From assembly GCA_009746045.1 (NCBI GenBank), contig RPFO01000667.1, forward strand, positions 5,556,719-5,620,718: a DNA stretch of 64,000 nt, given 5' to 3'. Under the pieces are notes generated by a model. That model did no database searches. It worked only from the letters and a program-made list of their open reading frames with translations, and had not been told where the DNA came from. The position numbers and the translations under genes are program-made. Of the stretch, positions 1 to 11,639 are shown piece by piece. Source of the stretch: Mesostigma viride. Lineage: Eukaryota > Streptophyta > Mesostigmatophyceae > Mesostigmatales > Mesostigmataceae. Numbering within the stretch: position 1 is the stretch's first letter; each line of letters begins with the position of its first letter.

Positions 1-3000
1 GTGGGATATTGGAGGTGTGCAATGGCGCTAAAAATAGATTTAAAACTTTGGATGATGCCATTATGATATTGGAGGTATGCAACCCCGTTTCTCTTCTGCT
101 CCATAGTTTTGTGCATACAAGGACCCTCCAGGGGTTGTGCTGGAATTTTTATCCCTGTTTTATTGCTGGGAAAGCATGGTTTGCATGGTGTTGAGCTTGG
201 TTCAGTGAGAAGTATTTCACGTAACCGCTCGGCTACCATCTTACGTTACAGGCCCTTCCATGGACTGCAGTTGTTTCCCTCTTTTTTTTTTTGCACTGCT
301 CATCGCGATCATGCTGGATCAAACTTTGGTGCCTGGATTGATAAGGTTCTTGAAGTTGCTCAGCTCAGTGGCCCAAAATCTCTCCATTCTTTCAGGGCCA
401 TTGGTTTGGTAGCGGAGTATTTTGCCCACCCATGGTTGTGTGTATATGACACCTGTCTCACCTGGGTGTATTGCCCCTGTGCATTGGTGGTCAAATTGAC
501 TTGCAGTCCATTGCTGTAAGCGAAGCGGATCGTTGCTTGCGCCACATCTGCTGCCTGCTACATACTCATTGGTCCCTCAGGTCAGAAGACCATTCGCCCA
601 TACTGGAGAAACTACTATGACTCCACGGATGGACTGGTATGTGCGCCATGCGGCTTTTGCTGGCTTGCAGTTTCTGTATGCTTGTCTGGGCTTGGGAGCA
701 GGGAGTTGGGAGGAGTGGAAGTTGGGCTTTAACTTCAAAATACCTTTTTTCTGGCCTCGATGGGTCCTGCGTGGTAGAGGCGTCCTGCACATGTGCCCTG
801 TTTTTGTTTGGTCATGTGCGGTGCCATAGGTTGGCTTGCCTTCCCATCAAGGTCACTAGGGCAGGGGATAGTCAGTCAAACCAGGCGTGCTCTTGGGAAC
901 GTACATCTTTGCGATGCTCTCATGTATAGTGGTGGCTTTGGCAACTGGCGCCATCGAGGACATGCTGGTCTGAAAAAGGGTTAGTCACTTTGGAGCCTTC
1001 TTGCGCTACAGGACGTATTGCTTGGAATCGTTATTTGTGTGATGTGACCTGTGGGTGCGATAGCAAGAGGGACAGTGTCGCTCGTATGATGTTGTCAAAC
1101 GAAGGGAAGGTTCCAAAAGCCTTAGAAAGGAAACATGGTGTTGTGGCATTGCTTTACACTGCATTTTGTAGGGGCAGCCTCTCTTGGCTCCATAAATCCC
1201 CGCTCGATTTGTATGGCCTTGTCAATGCATTCGCTGGGTGTGCTCCCGCTGTCTCTGCTGACCCTTTGGTGATATCCCCATTCTGGTTCCATCTCTGTGC
1301 AGATCTACGTCATTGACAGTGCGGACAGGCGGCCAGAGAGGCTTGAGGAGACTGGTACGGCCCTGCTCTTTCTTTCTCTGTGCATTGATTATATGCGTCC
1401 ATGGGCCGGATTTTCCAGATCTCAGGCCTGCGTTGGTCATTGTTTTGATGTCATCTGGGGTGATTGGTTGTCAGATCGCAGCAGTGTCTTTTAATAGTGT
1501 CGGATCGGGGCATGCGTATACTAGGCGTGTGTCTGTTGGTCGTGCTTGGTTACCGCTTATGCAGTGTGTCGAGATGTTTTACATTTGATCCCCCGATATG
1601 GGAACGCGCCTGATCCACGTTTGATGATACATTCAAATTATCTACTGCATTCAAACTATCTACTACATTCAAATTATCTACTGCATTCAAATTATCTACT
1701 GCATTTAAATTATCTACTGCATTCAAATTATCTACTGCATTCAAATTATCTACTGCATTCAAATTATCTACTGCCTAGTTGATCGCTTTTATGGCTTGGC
1801 GGAACGGGCAGAGTAGGGGAAGTGTGAGTTTGAGCACGGTGGAAGTGTGGGACAAGTGAGGGAAGCAAAGGGTAAACTGTGCTGTTTTGGGAAGTGGGGT
1901 TTTCAATTAGAGTTATCCTTGAATTGCAGCCTTTTTCGGCTGTGTCCCGGTAGGCCCAGGAGATGTTACCCAGGAATTGGCTGTGTCCCAACCCAGACTA
2001 GGTCTGGTTGGCTTGGGGCGACAGTTTGCAAGTGGCCAGTCCCTTGCAGCCCTGGGAGAGAATCCATGGTTGTAATAAGTCGTTTCCTGTTAGCCATGGT
2101 GCTGTGCTTTGGTCAATTGTGCGCGCAGCATTGCTCCCTCTGCTGCGCCGCCTTCAAATGTTGGTTTACATTATCATGCCTTAACATGGCTGCGCCTTCC
2201 TGTTGAATCACCTTCAGATTCTGCCTGCGCACTCACCTTCACAATCAACTAACCACCAATACCCCTTGCCCAATAAACCACCAAAACCTCTTACCCAACG
2301 AACTGCCAAAACCCCGTGCCCAATGAACCACCTAAACCTCTTGCCCAACAAACCACCGAACACCCGTGCCCGACAAACCACCAAAACCCTGTGTCCGACG
2401 AACCACCAAGACCCCTTGCTTGACGAACCACCAAATCCCCGTGCCCAACGAACCGCAAAACCCCGGTTGCAACGAACCACCAAACCTGTTGCCCACCGTG
2501 CCTCCCCTGCCCCTTGGCGGTAGGCGTGGAGCTCGCCGAGTTGCTGCAGGAGGACAAGCTGGCAGGCGTGCCGCTGCTGGTGCTGGCCAACAAGAAGGAC
2601 CTAATGCATGCCATTCCGCCAAACGAGGTAGGCTGGCGCGCTGCGCGTTAAATGCAGGCCTTGTATTTTCATAAGTGTGAAAAATGGTGCTGCTGTTTCA
2701 AGGTGCAAGCATGTTGGTTCGCCTAGGGGGGAAGCGTCAGTTGACAATCGAGGGTTTGACATTGTTGTTCCAGATCCGGCTTGGATTGAGCTTTAGAGTG
2801 CCTTTGACCAGTATTTTTTGCCTTTGGGCTTTAGGTTGCCTTTTACTAGCATTATTCGCCAAGGCAATAGCCCTGAAGGCCAATAGGAGAAGGGAATGGG
2901 TGGTGTGAGCAGTAGGTCAGGGGAACCGGCTTCCACCCACGAGAAATTTCCACAGGCTTTGTCGTTGTTGGTTAATATCATAGCGGCTGTCTGCCCAGAG

Positions 3001-5078
3001 TCCCAGCCTTCACTTGATCTCACCGCTGCTGTTGGTGTCCAGTCCAGATGATTAGTCCAGGCTCGATTTTCCATAACCGGAATCCCTGTTCAAGGCAGGT
3101 CTGGCTTTTCCTTGATGAGTCTTTCCACTCTTGCCTCGCCTTGGGGGTACCAAAACAAAGCATAATTGCTTTTGCCACTGTAGGCTTGCTTGCCCAAGCA
3201 GCCAACATGCTACCGTAGTGGTCAAAATCACTTTGCGACTAACTACTTTGTGACCCAAAATGAAGGTGAAATTGAAAGTTTGAAACCCAAAATGAAAATT
3301 TGCGACCCAAAATGAAGGCAAAGTTTTAGGTTTGCGAGCCGGTCGACTTGTTTAGGGCCAGGCGAGTCACTTGGCCTGCGTTGTCTCTTTCTGTTCATCT
3401 AGCAGTAATGGTATATTACTTCAATAAGGATGTATTAGATAAGGATGTTTTTTAAATAAGGATTTATTACCTAACTCACGCGAAAATTGTGGCGCGACGC
3501 GTTCGCTAGCCAAGCTTGAGCGGGCTCTAAAGGCCCGGCGCGGCGCGGGCGCGGCGCGGTAACTTTTGAACTTTGCGACCCAAAATGAAGCCCATTAATA
3601 GCAGTTTGCGAGGTCGATTCGCAAAGTAGTTAGACGCAAAGTGATTTTGACCACTACGGTACACCGTCCGCATTGGTAGTTTTAATTATAAATATTAATT
3701 ATTTTAGTTCGCCACCTGAAAGTGCTAAATAAAACAAACAATTTGTAAATAATTAATTCACGAGTGTGCTCGTCTGTCTGTTTTCGGGCTGCCAAACAAA
3801 CAAAGAAGTTGTAAATAATTATTATTTTCCTGTCACGTGTGCAGCTTTCTCGCTAACAAACAAAGAAATATTAAGTCTCTGCCTGAAAAATGTGCTTTTC
3901 CTAACCGTAAGAGCAGTGCATCCGGCTGGGTTATACAGAACAAAGTCAACAAACAAAGAATTATTAAATTTCGCAGCCAGTTCAACGGTTGTTCGGTAAC
4001 CAAACAAACAAACTAATAATTAATTAATTGGGCGGACACAGTAGCACTTTCAACCAATAAAACACTATTGTCTAATTCCGAAGGGCCTTTCGTCTGAACC
4101 GAATTAAAACTACCAATGCGGACGGTGTATTATTTTTCATTAGCAAGAACTTGCTCTTCTCTGGCAAAGAGATTCAGCTCACGATTGATGGCATTTGCTG
4201 AGTGTTCGCACGCTGCACCTGGTTCTGCCTATCCCATGCCTGTTGATGCGCTGGTTCTGAAAAGTCTATGGTTCTCCCTCCTTGTGATTCTCTCTCCCTC
4301 TGGTGTGCTTGTTCCTGCCATCACAGCTTCTGGAAGGCTTGAATCTCAGCAGCATCCGTGACAGGCCATGGGACCTGGTCGCCTGCTCAGGTACAAACGC
4401 TTTGGCAAAATGTAATGGTTTGTTTGGATTACAGCTAGTGATTATGCAGCATGTAGTGAGAGGAGGCCTGTGTAGTCAGTCCGGCATGTGCTTTTTTGTT
4501 TCTTCTGTTCTAGCACGGCTTTGTTTTCCAGTCCTACAATATTGCAAACATGGACCAGGGTTTGCCAGCCTTCTGGTTTTGACAATGAGCACTGGGAGAT
4601 AGTAGTGTTGACCTGGGTGTGGCATATTTGGCTTCGGGGTCGAGCATATTTGGCTTGTATGAGCACAGTCTAGACTTGCACTTGTTTTTTGTGAGGTTAA
4701 AGCGGCTGGAGAATTGTGAGGTGAAAGTGGATCATTTCCGGACCTGATTGTGTTGAAAAGGGCACTGCTAAGACTGGCTGGATGAGCTCAGAACAAAATT
4801 GAATGTTTTTGGAGTTTTGTTTCCCCACATCACCCGGCCCTCAGACACCAAATCTATGTCAATCACTAACGTGGCTTTTTTACCACTCCCACCTGCCACC
4901 CTACTATTTTCTTTTCTACCATGGCATCAAGCCTGTTAATGTTAGAAAGTAATGAATTTTGTTCGGTTTCCTCTGGTGGCATGCACGTGCCTGGCTGCTC
5001 GCTTGTGGATGCGCAGCCAAGACCTCGGAAGGTCTGCAGCAGGGCATGGAGTGGCTGGTGAAGCAGACATGCAAGTAA
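1..5078 (+). CDS. ARL3: ARF-like GTPase ARL3, 3' portion in six exons
   Basis: ARL3 is a small GTPase that acts with RP2 and UNC119/PDE6D-type carriers in delivering lipidated proteins to cilia. Exons read from the sequence are 1-14 (partial, coding WDIGG), 581-636, 1303-1354, 2524-2627, 4327-4390 and 5017-5078 (stop TAA at 5076). Every junction is GT-AG and the phases agree. The joined product runs through [47 protein letters not shown], the guanine-specificity motif [20 protein letters not shown] and CSAK, ending KQTCK. This follows ARL3 rather than ARL2 or ARF ([28 protein letters not shown]). There is a two-residue insertion after SADR. The P-loop and switch I exons lie upstream of the window. 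Introns of 0.6-1.7 kb carry repeats. No other cellular gene is evident nearby. Confidence 0.93.
1629..1776. repeat. 18-bp tandem repeat in ARL3 intron
   Basis: About eight near-perfect copies of an 18-bp unit (ATTCAAATTATCTACTGC) lie in the intron between the exons ending at 1354 and starting at 2524. One copy has ACTATC and one has CTACAT. It is a minisatellite without coding value. Confidence 0.92.
2218..2500. repeat. Degenerate ~30-bp CCACCAAAACC tandem repeats
   Basis: About eight imperfect units built on AACCACCAAAACCCC...GCCCAACG run up to the acceptor of the ARL3 exon at 2524. The minus strand reads as a low-complexity glycine/tryptophan ORF, which is a by-product of the repeat. Confidence 0.85.
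3211..3661. mobile_element. MITE 1, TA-flanked, with ~40-bp terminal inverted repeats
   Basis: The left end (TACCGTAGTGGTCAAAATCA, from 3211) is inverted at 3617-3661 over about 40 bp with one or two mismatches. TA flanks both ends, suggesting a Tc1/mariner-type target duplication. The interior repeats the phrase TTTGCGACCCAAAATGAA and has a very GC-rich patch at 3520-3560. There is no coding capacity. It sits in the ARL3 intron between exons 2524-2627 and 4327-4390. Confidence 0.85.
3660..4129. mobile_element. MITE 2, TA-flanked, abutting MITE 1
   Basis: Terminal inverted repeats start CACCGTCCGCATTGGTAGTT (3662) and are mirrored at 4105-4127, with TA on each side. The left TA is also the right TA of MITE 1. 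The interior has several CAAACAAACAAAGAA-like phrases and AATTA stretches. It is non-coding. Confidence 0.85.
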
Positions 5079-5402
5079 ACGTTGCAACACCAATAACGCA
5101 AGAACGTTAATGGAAGCTTCATTAGACTTTTTTGGTAGCGAGCTTTGACACGCTGGGCAAAGATCGAGTCATTTGGCTTCTTCGACACATCCCACCCTGA
5201 GCTCTTTGATGGGAAGAATTCCTGCACTGCCGCGGTGCATGTTTATGAAAGCTTTCTTCGAGAACATGGCTGCAGTGGCTCAGCTGAGTGTATTGCTTTG
5301 GGCATGAATTCCCTGCCTACTCACTGTCCAACACCCAATGGGGAGTTGGGGACTTGCTTGTAGCCTGATATGCCGAGCACTTAATGATTCTTTTCTTGAT
5401 GA
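5079..5402. other. ARL3 3' flank and UTR
   Basis: About 320 bp between the ARL3 stop codon and the first LINE fragment. No second gene and no clear TGTAA-type polyadenylation signal were found. Confidence 0.4.
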
Positions 5403-5880
5403 ATGATCAATGATCAATTAAACAAGTCTGCACCTGCTTGCCTGCTAGCTAAAATTCTGTTTCATAGATATTGGCTGTATGATGGGTCCACCACCTCGGT
5501 GCGCACTTCCTACGGGACCACGCCACCATGCCCTTCACAGAAGGGTGTGTGGCAGGGCTGTGTGCTCTCGCCATACCTGTTCATTATTGTGGTCGAATAC
5601 GAAATGATTCAGGCACGCAAGCGCTTTGCTCGCATTGCGGGTAGGGAACCAGGGGTGAAGGTCGCCAACCATTTCTGGCATGGCGGAGCGGACACGGAGA
5701 TCGGCGCGCGGAAATCATCTTTGAACCCCCTCCCGTGGGGAAGCGCCCGCGTCTTTGCAAATGCAGGAAGCATGCTAGACAAGAGCCCCTAGGGTAGAGG
5801 GCACCATATAGATATAGAGTTGGCTCGTTGTTGTAGATAGATTAGACCGGTAGGATTGCGTGTACCCATCAATTTGGTGA
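5403..5880 (+). pseudogene. RTE-type LINE reverse transcriptase fragment and 3' end
   Basis: The translation contains the RT segment GVWQGCVLSPYLFIIVVEYE, close to the same part of the longer element at 10.4 kb (GVWQGCAIVLSPYLFIIAVD). It then jumps to a 3' end (CCCCTCCCGTGGGGAAGCGC, 5727 onward) that recurs near 29850. The palm motif YADD and most of ORF2 are missing, so this is an internally deleted, 5'-truncated copy. Confidence 0.75.
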
Positions 5881-6305
5881 GCTATGCTCATTTTATCTAT
5901 GACTAACCTGCTGAGCGGAGAATGCAACGCCGTATAGCACAATAAGAAAAAATAATTTTAGAAAAAAATAATTTTTGTGCTGGCACCTGTACCCCAGCCA
6001 CCCAGGTAGGGGTTGGCTGGACAGGTGGTTGCTATAAAAGGTGGGCTTCCATTCTAGGGAAGCAGGTTGTTTCTTTTGCCTGAGAACCTCACGTGACCAC
6101 ATCACAAAAAACAAAACGCAATATAACACGCAAGAAGGCTCCAGCCGTGTTCAGCCCGTCTCACGTGTCGAGACTGAACGATTCTCGAGTGGACACGTGT
6201 GTAGTACTCCTACACACACAGATCTCGAATGATTTATCTAGTACCAAATCCGAATGGCTTGCATTGATCACTCCCCGGAAAGGAGAACTTTTGCGGTTGG
6301 ACTGT

Positions 6306-6412
6306 AGGCCGGTGTCAGCTGGCGATGCCTTAGGATCAGGAGACGTCCGCCTCCTATAGTCAGCAATTAAAAGTGGGTGCGATAGGTCCCCAGTTCGATT
6401 CCGGCCTGGATT
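6306..6412 (+). other. tRNA-like sequence (Arg-CCU-like), probable SINE head
   Basis: The stretch contains GTCCGCCTCCTA, which matches the anticodon arm of tRNA-Arg(CCU), and a B-box-like CAGTTCGATTCC. AGGCCGG at 6306 is complementary to CCGGCCT at 6401-6407, but the T stem does not pair properly, so it is not a working tRNA. It lies in about 600 bp (5938-6540) that is absent from the otherwise similar LINE 5' region at 34.2 kb, consistent with a tRNA-derived SINE or a relic inserted there. Confidence 0.35.
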
Positions 6413-6796
6413 CATTTGCAGATCGCGTTTTCCGCGGACTGGCACTGAACGCAAATGGTTTTCACCTTTGCGGCGTGCCACATCAGAAAATAACACATCA
6501 AGCATTATAACCATGACATCAGTGGGTCATGCGGTGTGCCGAGCTATGGATGCCGAGAATGCTCATAACTTTTGACTCCGGGCATGAAATTTGGTCGGGT
6601 GAATTGCAACAGACTCGCTTTTTGATGACGAACACGCTGATCTAATTTTTGGCAGCCATCGCCCAGGATTTCGCAAGTTATCGCCAGCGGCCTGCCCAGC
6701 AGATATCGCTATTTTTCTGCACGATATGGCGGCACCACGCACGTGAACCGTGTGCCTGCGCCCCCTGCCATCGTCTAGGTGCTATTCAACGTAGCC

Positions 6797-7948
6797 ATGG
6801 AGGTCCCCGCATCGTCTTCAGCTCTTTCTGCCGAATCTATTGATGCCCACATTGCTGCAAACAAAGTCGCCCACGACATTGTCGTCGCCAAGAACGCCGC
6901 TAACAAGCGATCAACCAAGACTTCGGCAGCGCCTTCGGAAGCAACTCCGATAGCGACTGAAACCTCAAGCTACGCTTGCCGGACTCCATTTCTTCCTCAT
7001 TCTACATGCCAGACAAGCGTTTGAGCCTGGACGACATCGCTGTCTTCCTCGGCTTCAGCGACGCCGAAGTGCTAAACGTGCTGAAGCTACGCAACGAACA
7101 CGACGCCCCGATTCGTCACCCTCGCAGCGGCCAGGTTCTGGACGCTCCTTCGGATAGGTGGCCTGAGTGGGAGCCCAACGATTACCGTCTTGCTTGTCTT
7201 ATTTCGTGCTGCCCTGAACTTCGAGCTGCTTATTTCGAGCTGCCGGCGACGCCCATCGCCAGGCCAGCCCCCGCGACCGATCTTACCGTGCCGCTGCAGG
7301 ACCTCGCACAGTCTTTTACGACCGTGCAGGATGACATTAAGGTCCTGAAGGCGACGATGCTGGAGCTGAAGACAGCCAATGATGGCAGCCCCTGCCAAAA
7401 CTACCACGCCTTGCCGATGTCACCGGCAAGCAGTTGACCACCATCGTTCAACAGGCGGCCAAGTCTGCAGCTACCGCTGCGGTCACCCATGCAGAATGCA
7501 GTGCAGCAACGCCAACGCAATATGGTAATCAAAGGATTCCAGAAAGGCGAGGCAGCACAGGAGACATCACACTCACTTGCCGAGGAGCTGTGCGGCCCAG
7601 CGTTTCTGGGGAAGCCGCCTGCAGCTCCAGAACCGTGTTGCCATCAGTTGAACGTGCCATTCGGCTGCCAGGCCCTCTGGGCCTGGTCGTCGTCACCATG
7701 GCCTCCATGCACGACAAACGCCTCGTGCTGGGCGCACGTCGTCTGCTCCAGCACGGTGACTTCAGCCTCGACGAGGACTACACACCGGCTCAACTGAAGG
7801 CGAGGAGCGTGGTGTGGAACAGCACCATCGTCCAGGAGACCAAGAAGCTCGAGACCAAGGGTAAGCGCATTAAGTTGCGTCTGCTTCAGGATGGCTCCTT
7901 TGCAGCATTCTTTGATGCATGGGAAGCAGATTACAGGTGTTCCGATTA
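6797..7948 (+). pseudogene. LINE ORF1 (nucleic-acid-binding protein), frameshifted
   Basis: The ATG at 6797 opens MEVPASSSALSAESIDAH. The frame shifts near 6990 and again near 7430, the last piece running to a stop at 7947-7949. The C-terminal part (ARRLLQHGDFSLDEDYTPAQ... followed by a basic region) corresponds to the C-terminal domain seen in the ORF1 copies at 28.8, 32.6 and 35.2 kb (LDDDLT..QQQRR...VYW.G). L1-type ORF1 proteins bind LINE RNA; the role here is inferred from position and similarity among copies. Confidence 0.65.
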
Positions 7949-8090
7949 ACACCCCCGGAGCGGAGTCTCGTCAGGTGTCTAGCCAGAAGGGTGCTGCCTC
8001 TGTTGGTAGACAGTAGGTAGACAACCTTCCTCGTCGGCTCGCGGCTAACAGGCTTCGGGGACAGCCTCTAAACAGTCCCGTTCCACTACC

Positions 8091-11000
8091 ATGCATCGAC
8101 CTAACAGTCGACTGAGACACATGGTGGTGCCGGTATCTCGGGCTAGAACGACAGCTCTCAGCTGCCAGCAAGATTATAGCAACACCCAACGCATGCTAGA
8201 TTTTCTACGCCTCTGCGTTGCGCAAGCATCCCCGAATACCCAGAGCAGGCGGCAGGCTCGCATCCTACGCCTGCAGGACAAAATAAATGCGATGAAAAGC
8301 ACTATTTCCTCCGCTTCCCTTCCCGGCCCCTCCGTTCCACCCCCACCTCCATTCCCCGCCGCATCCACCCCCATCACCCATCGCCGTTCTCCCCTGGTGG
8401 GCCAGCAGGCATCCTTGGCCCTTGCCACTTTCAACACACGCACATTGCTAGCAGATGACGACCATAACTGCCGGGTAGAGGAGCTTGTCGCATTTTGCAT
8501 TGCACATCGTGTATCTATTCTAGGCGTGCAGGAGCACCGTCGCCAGGTGCCATTTGGCACGGTGATCATGAGCACTATAACCGCCTTGCAGGCGGTTGGC
8601 GTTTCTACTTCGCTGGAAGTGGGACGCCAGGCCAAGGTGGTGTTGGTCTTTTGTGTTCGCCGTTGGCAGTTGCTAGCCTCAGTACGCTTAAGTTTCTAAC
8701 ACCACGCCTTATGGTAGCACATTTCACCTCCGTCGAGGGGCGCGCTCCCCGTGGGCACTGCTGGCAGTCGCTTTGCGCCTGCTGACACGGAAGCTATTAA
8801 CACTCCCCTGTTTTCTGCCTTTTTGCGGGATAGCGGGATGGTTGCTGTCAACTGCCACTTGTAACGTCCCTCACAGGACTTGGTCACTTTTCGTGGCCCT
8901 AACGGCCGTCAGGCCTGTTTGGACTACGTGGTGGTACGGCAGCCCAGGTGCACCTCGGTTCTGGACGCCCGAGTGTTTGACACGCCCACGGTGTGCTCTG
9001 ACCACCGGTTGGTGCGCGCGACCCTTCGGCTCCGGTTCCACGTCCCCGCGCGCCGCGCCCCAGTGGTCCGCCCTGACTGGTCTGCTCTACGCCCGGTCAG
9101 GGGAGATCCTGAGGACTGGACGGACGCCGAGCACGAGCGGAACCGGTGCCGACGGGAGTACTAGCTGTCGGCCCTGGACGCCCGGGCGGACGTCGACGAG
9201 CTGGACAAGGGTGCCCCCAACGCCGCCATTTTTGCGGGCTTTGCGGCCCGTGCCCCGTTGATGGCGGCCCGGCACCTGCCGGTCATGCCTCGCCGCCGCC
9301 CCGGCCCGCTCTACCGCCAGGACCCCAAGGTCTTGACCGCCCGGCACCGTCTCAAGCGTAACCGGGACCCGCTGCAGAAACCAGTGCTCAAGGCCGCCCT
9401 CGTGGAGGCCTACGAGCATGCTCAGGACGCGGAGGCGGCCCAGTGCATCGCGGATGCCAAGGCCTGCCAGGCTCGCAACCAGGGCAAGGACATGTGGTAC
9501 CACCTCGACCGGCTCGATCGGCGGCCGGCGGCAGCGCACGTACCCCGGTGGAGCACACGGGGGACGGCACGGCGCCGGTCAGCCTTGACCGCTGGTTGGC
9601 CCACAATGTTTCCTTGACCGGTGGGGCTCGCGCGCCCCCCCGGCGCTTCACCCCGAGACGGCCGCCCGCCTCGGGGTCGCCGGACCCCCGCCGCCGCCAG
9701 CGCCCCCCTCCTCGGCCGCGGACTACCAAGTCCCCGCCTTGCAGGAGGGCTGCCTTGCCACTGACGACGTCGTCCCCCCCTTCACTTTGAAGGAATTGGA
9801 CGGCGCCCTTGCTCGCCTGCGGTACGATGCGGCACGCAGTCGGTGCCGACCACCTTTCTGCTGAGCTGCTGAAGACCCCTGATCCGGCGGTTAGGGATCT
9901 TCTGCTGGCGTTCTGCAACCGTGTCCTGCTCTCTTACGAGCCTCCGCCTGCTGAGTGCATGGCAGACGGCCATCCGCGTCATGCTGTACAAGAAGGGCTC
10001 TGCTGCTGACCCCGGTAACTACCGGGGTGTCTGCCTCCAGAGCGCCGCGCTGAAGGTCTTCATGCACATGATCTGCTGCACAGGCTCCGCGCCGCGCTGG
10101 ACCCACACGTACCTGGGTGAGTCTCAGATGGGTTTCCGTCGTGGTCATAACACTGTCATGGCTGGGTTTGTCGCACGCCGGTTGATGGAGGAGGTGCGTC
10201 GCCTTCCCTCTGACAGTTTGCCGCTGGTCTTCATTTTTGTTGACTATATCAAGGCCTTTGACACGGTTCTCTGGGAGCTAGGCTCTTTGGGCCATCCCGT
10301 AGCTCTGGATCGGGTGCCACCTGCGTTTATTGCTGCCATTCGCCGACTGTATGAGGGCTCACAGGCAGTAGTGCGGACTGCGGAAGGCACCACCCCACCA
10401 TTCCCCCTTCACCACGGGGTGTGGCAAGGTTGTGCAATTGTCCTGTCCCCATACCTGTTCATTATTGCCGTGGATCACGTCATGCGCCAGGCACGTGCGC
10501 GCTTTACTGCTCTTAAGGGGTTCGAGCCAGGCTTGGACATCCTTACAGTAACGTGAAAGAGCACGGCGGGGTTAGACCTGGTTACCGCCTTGCCGACCTG
10601 ATTTATGCGGATGACACCACCCTCATCGAGAGCCCCGAGCATATTTAGACCTGGCTGGACTGTCTGGGCCTGGAGGCGCGGGCGGTGGGGTTGGAGATTA
10701 GTGTCAAAACCGAGGCGATGGTGATTGGGGCCTCCAGTACACCACCGCTGCCGCGCCTGCTCGACGGGACGGAGGTCCCGTTCCGCGACCGCTTCAAGCT
10801 GTTGGGGAGCTGGCTTCCTGACACTGCCGACGATGTGGACACACGCATCGGCCTTGCCTGGGCCAAGCTCCGTTCGCTCAAAACCTACTGGCGCTCGAAG
10901 GGCCTGGGCGAGCACCGCAATTAAGCGCATGCTCCTCAAGGTCCTCGTCCTCACGGTGCTCACGTATGGCGCCGAGGCGTGGACAATCCGGCCCACCCAA

Positions 11001-11487
11001 ACTGGCAGCTATAGGCTAGACGGCACGGTTTACAGGACATTGCTCCGACAGGTCCTTACATAACGTAGGGTTTTCCGAGCGTCCGTCATCAGAGTCTTTG
11101 TATCATGGCATGCCTCGTATTTCGGACGAGATTAGGCAGCGTAGGATAACATTTGTAGGACACCTTGCCCGCACCAGCCAGGTCGACACCGGGCCCTTGG
11201 TCTGGCCGGCCCCCAGCGGCTTGGCCAGCCAGGGCGACACATTCTGACCTGGCCTGGCCCCGAGGGCATTCCCAAAAGGGTAGGGAAACCTGTCACGAAC
11301 TACGTCCAGATGTTGCTGGACGACCTAGTGGTCCCAGCCCAGTTTGAGCACCGCATCCACTCTCTCTCCCGTCTTTGGACTGCCATGCAGGACAAGACGC
11401 GGTGGAAGAGGATTGTCAAGGCGCACACGCCCGACCCTGTGGGCAAGCCCCCTCCCCCCAAGCGGAGGAGGCGTTTTGATGAGTAGT
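8091..11487 (+). pseudogene. LINE ORF2: AP endonuclease and reverse transcriptase
   Basis: The endonuclease starts near 8410 (LALATFNTRTLL, then VSILGVQEHRR) and ends with LDYVVV and SDHRLVRATLRL (8900-9040). The RT follows: RVMLYKKGSAADPGNYRGV, MGFRRGHNTV, FVDYIKAFDTV (motif A), GVWQGC, LIYADDTTLI (10597-10626, catalytic YADD) and KLLGSWL. The C-terminus is LTYGAEAWT, GHLARTSQ and a basic end KRRRRFDE before TAG (11485). Together this nicks target DNA and copies the LINE RNA. At least six frame changes and an internal TAG (10647) make it a pseudogene. Confidence 0.87.
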
Positions 11488-11639
11488 GTAGTTAGGATTT
11501 TCTAGATAGCTTAGAGTTAGGATAGTTCGATTACGCGGCTTCCTCCACCCCATCCATCATGGAATATGTGCTACATGATCTCCCCACGGAGGCATGTTAT
11601 AATTTAATTTAATTTTTAATGACCTCAGTGACAGCCCCA

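Larger units (their letters stand above)
6540..11625 (+). mobile_element. RTE-clade LINE, long but degenerate copy
   Basis: One element in order: 5' region with CTTTTTGATGACGAACACGC (also present inverted at 34.1 kb), ORF1 (about 6797-7948), ORF2 with AP endonuclease and reverse transcriptase (about 8091-11487), and a 3' UTR ending ATGTGCTACATGATCTCCCC then an (ATTTA)-like tail. The RT C-terminal phrases (ISDEIRQRRITFVGHLAR, LTYGAEAWT) are typical of the RTE clade. Several frameshifts and stops show it is dead. Confidence 0.85.

Noticed and set aside
2214-2622. Protein-coding ORFs in the CCACCAAAACC repeat
   Set aside because: All are low-complexity translations of the tandem repeat, inside an ARL3 intron.
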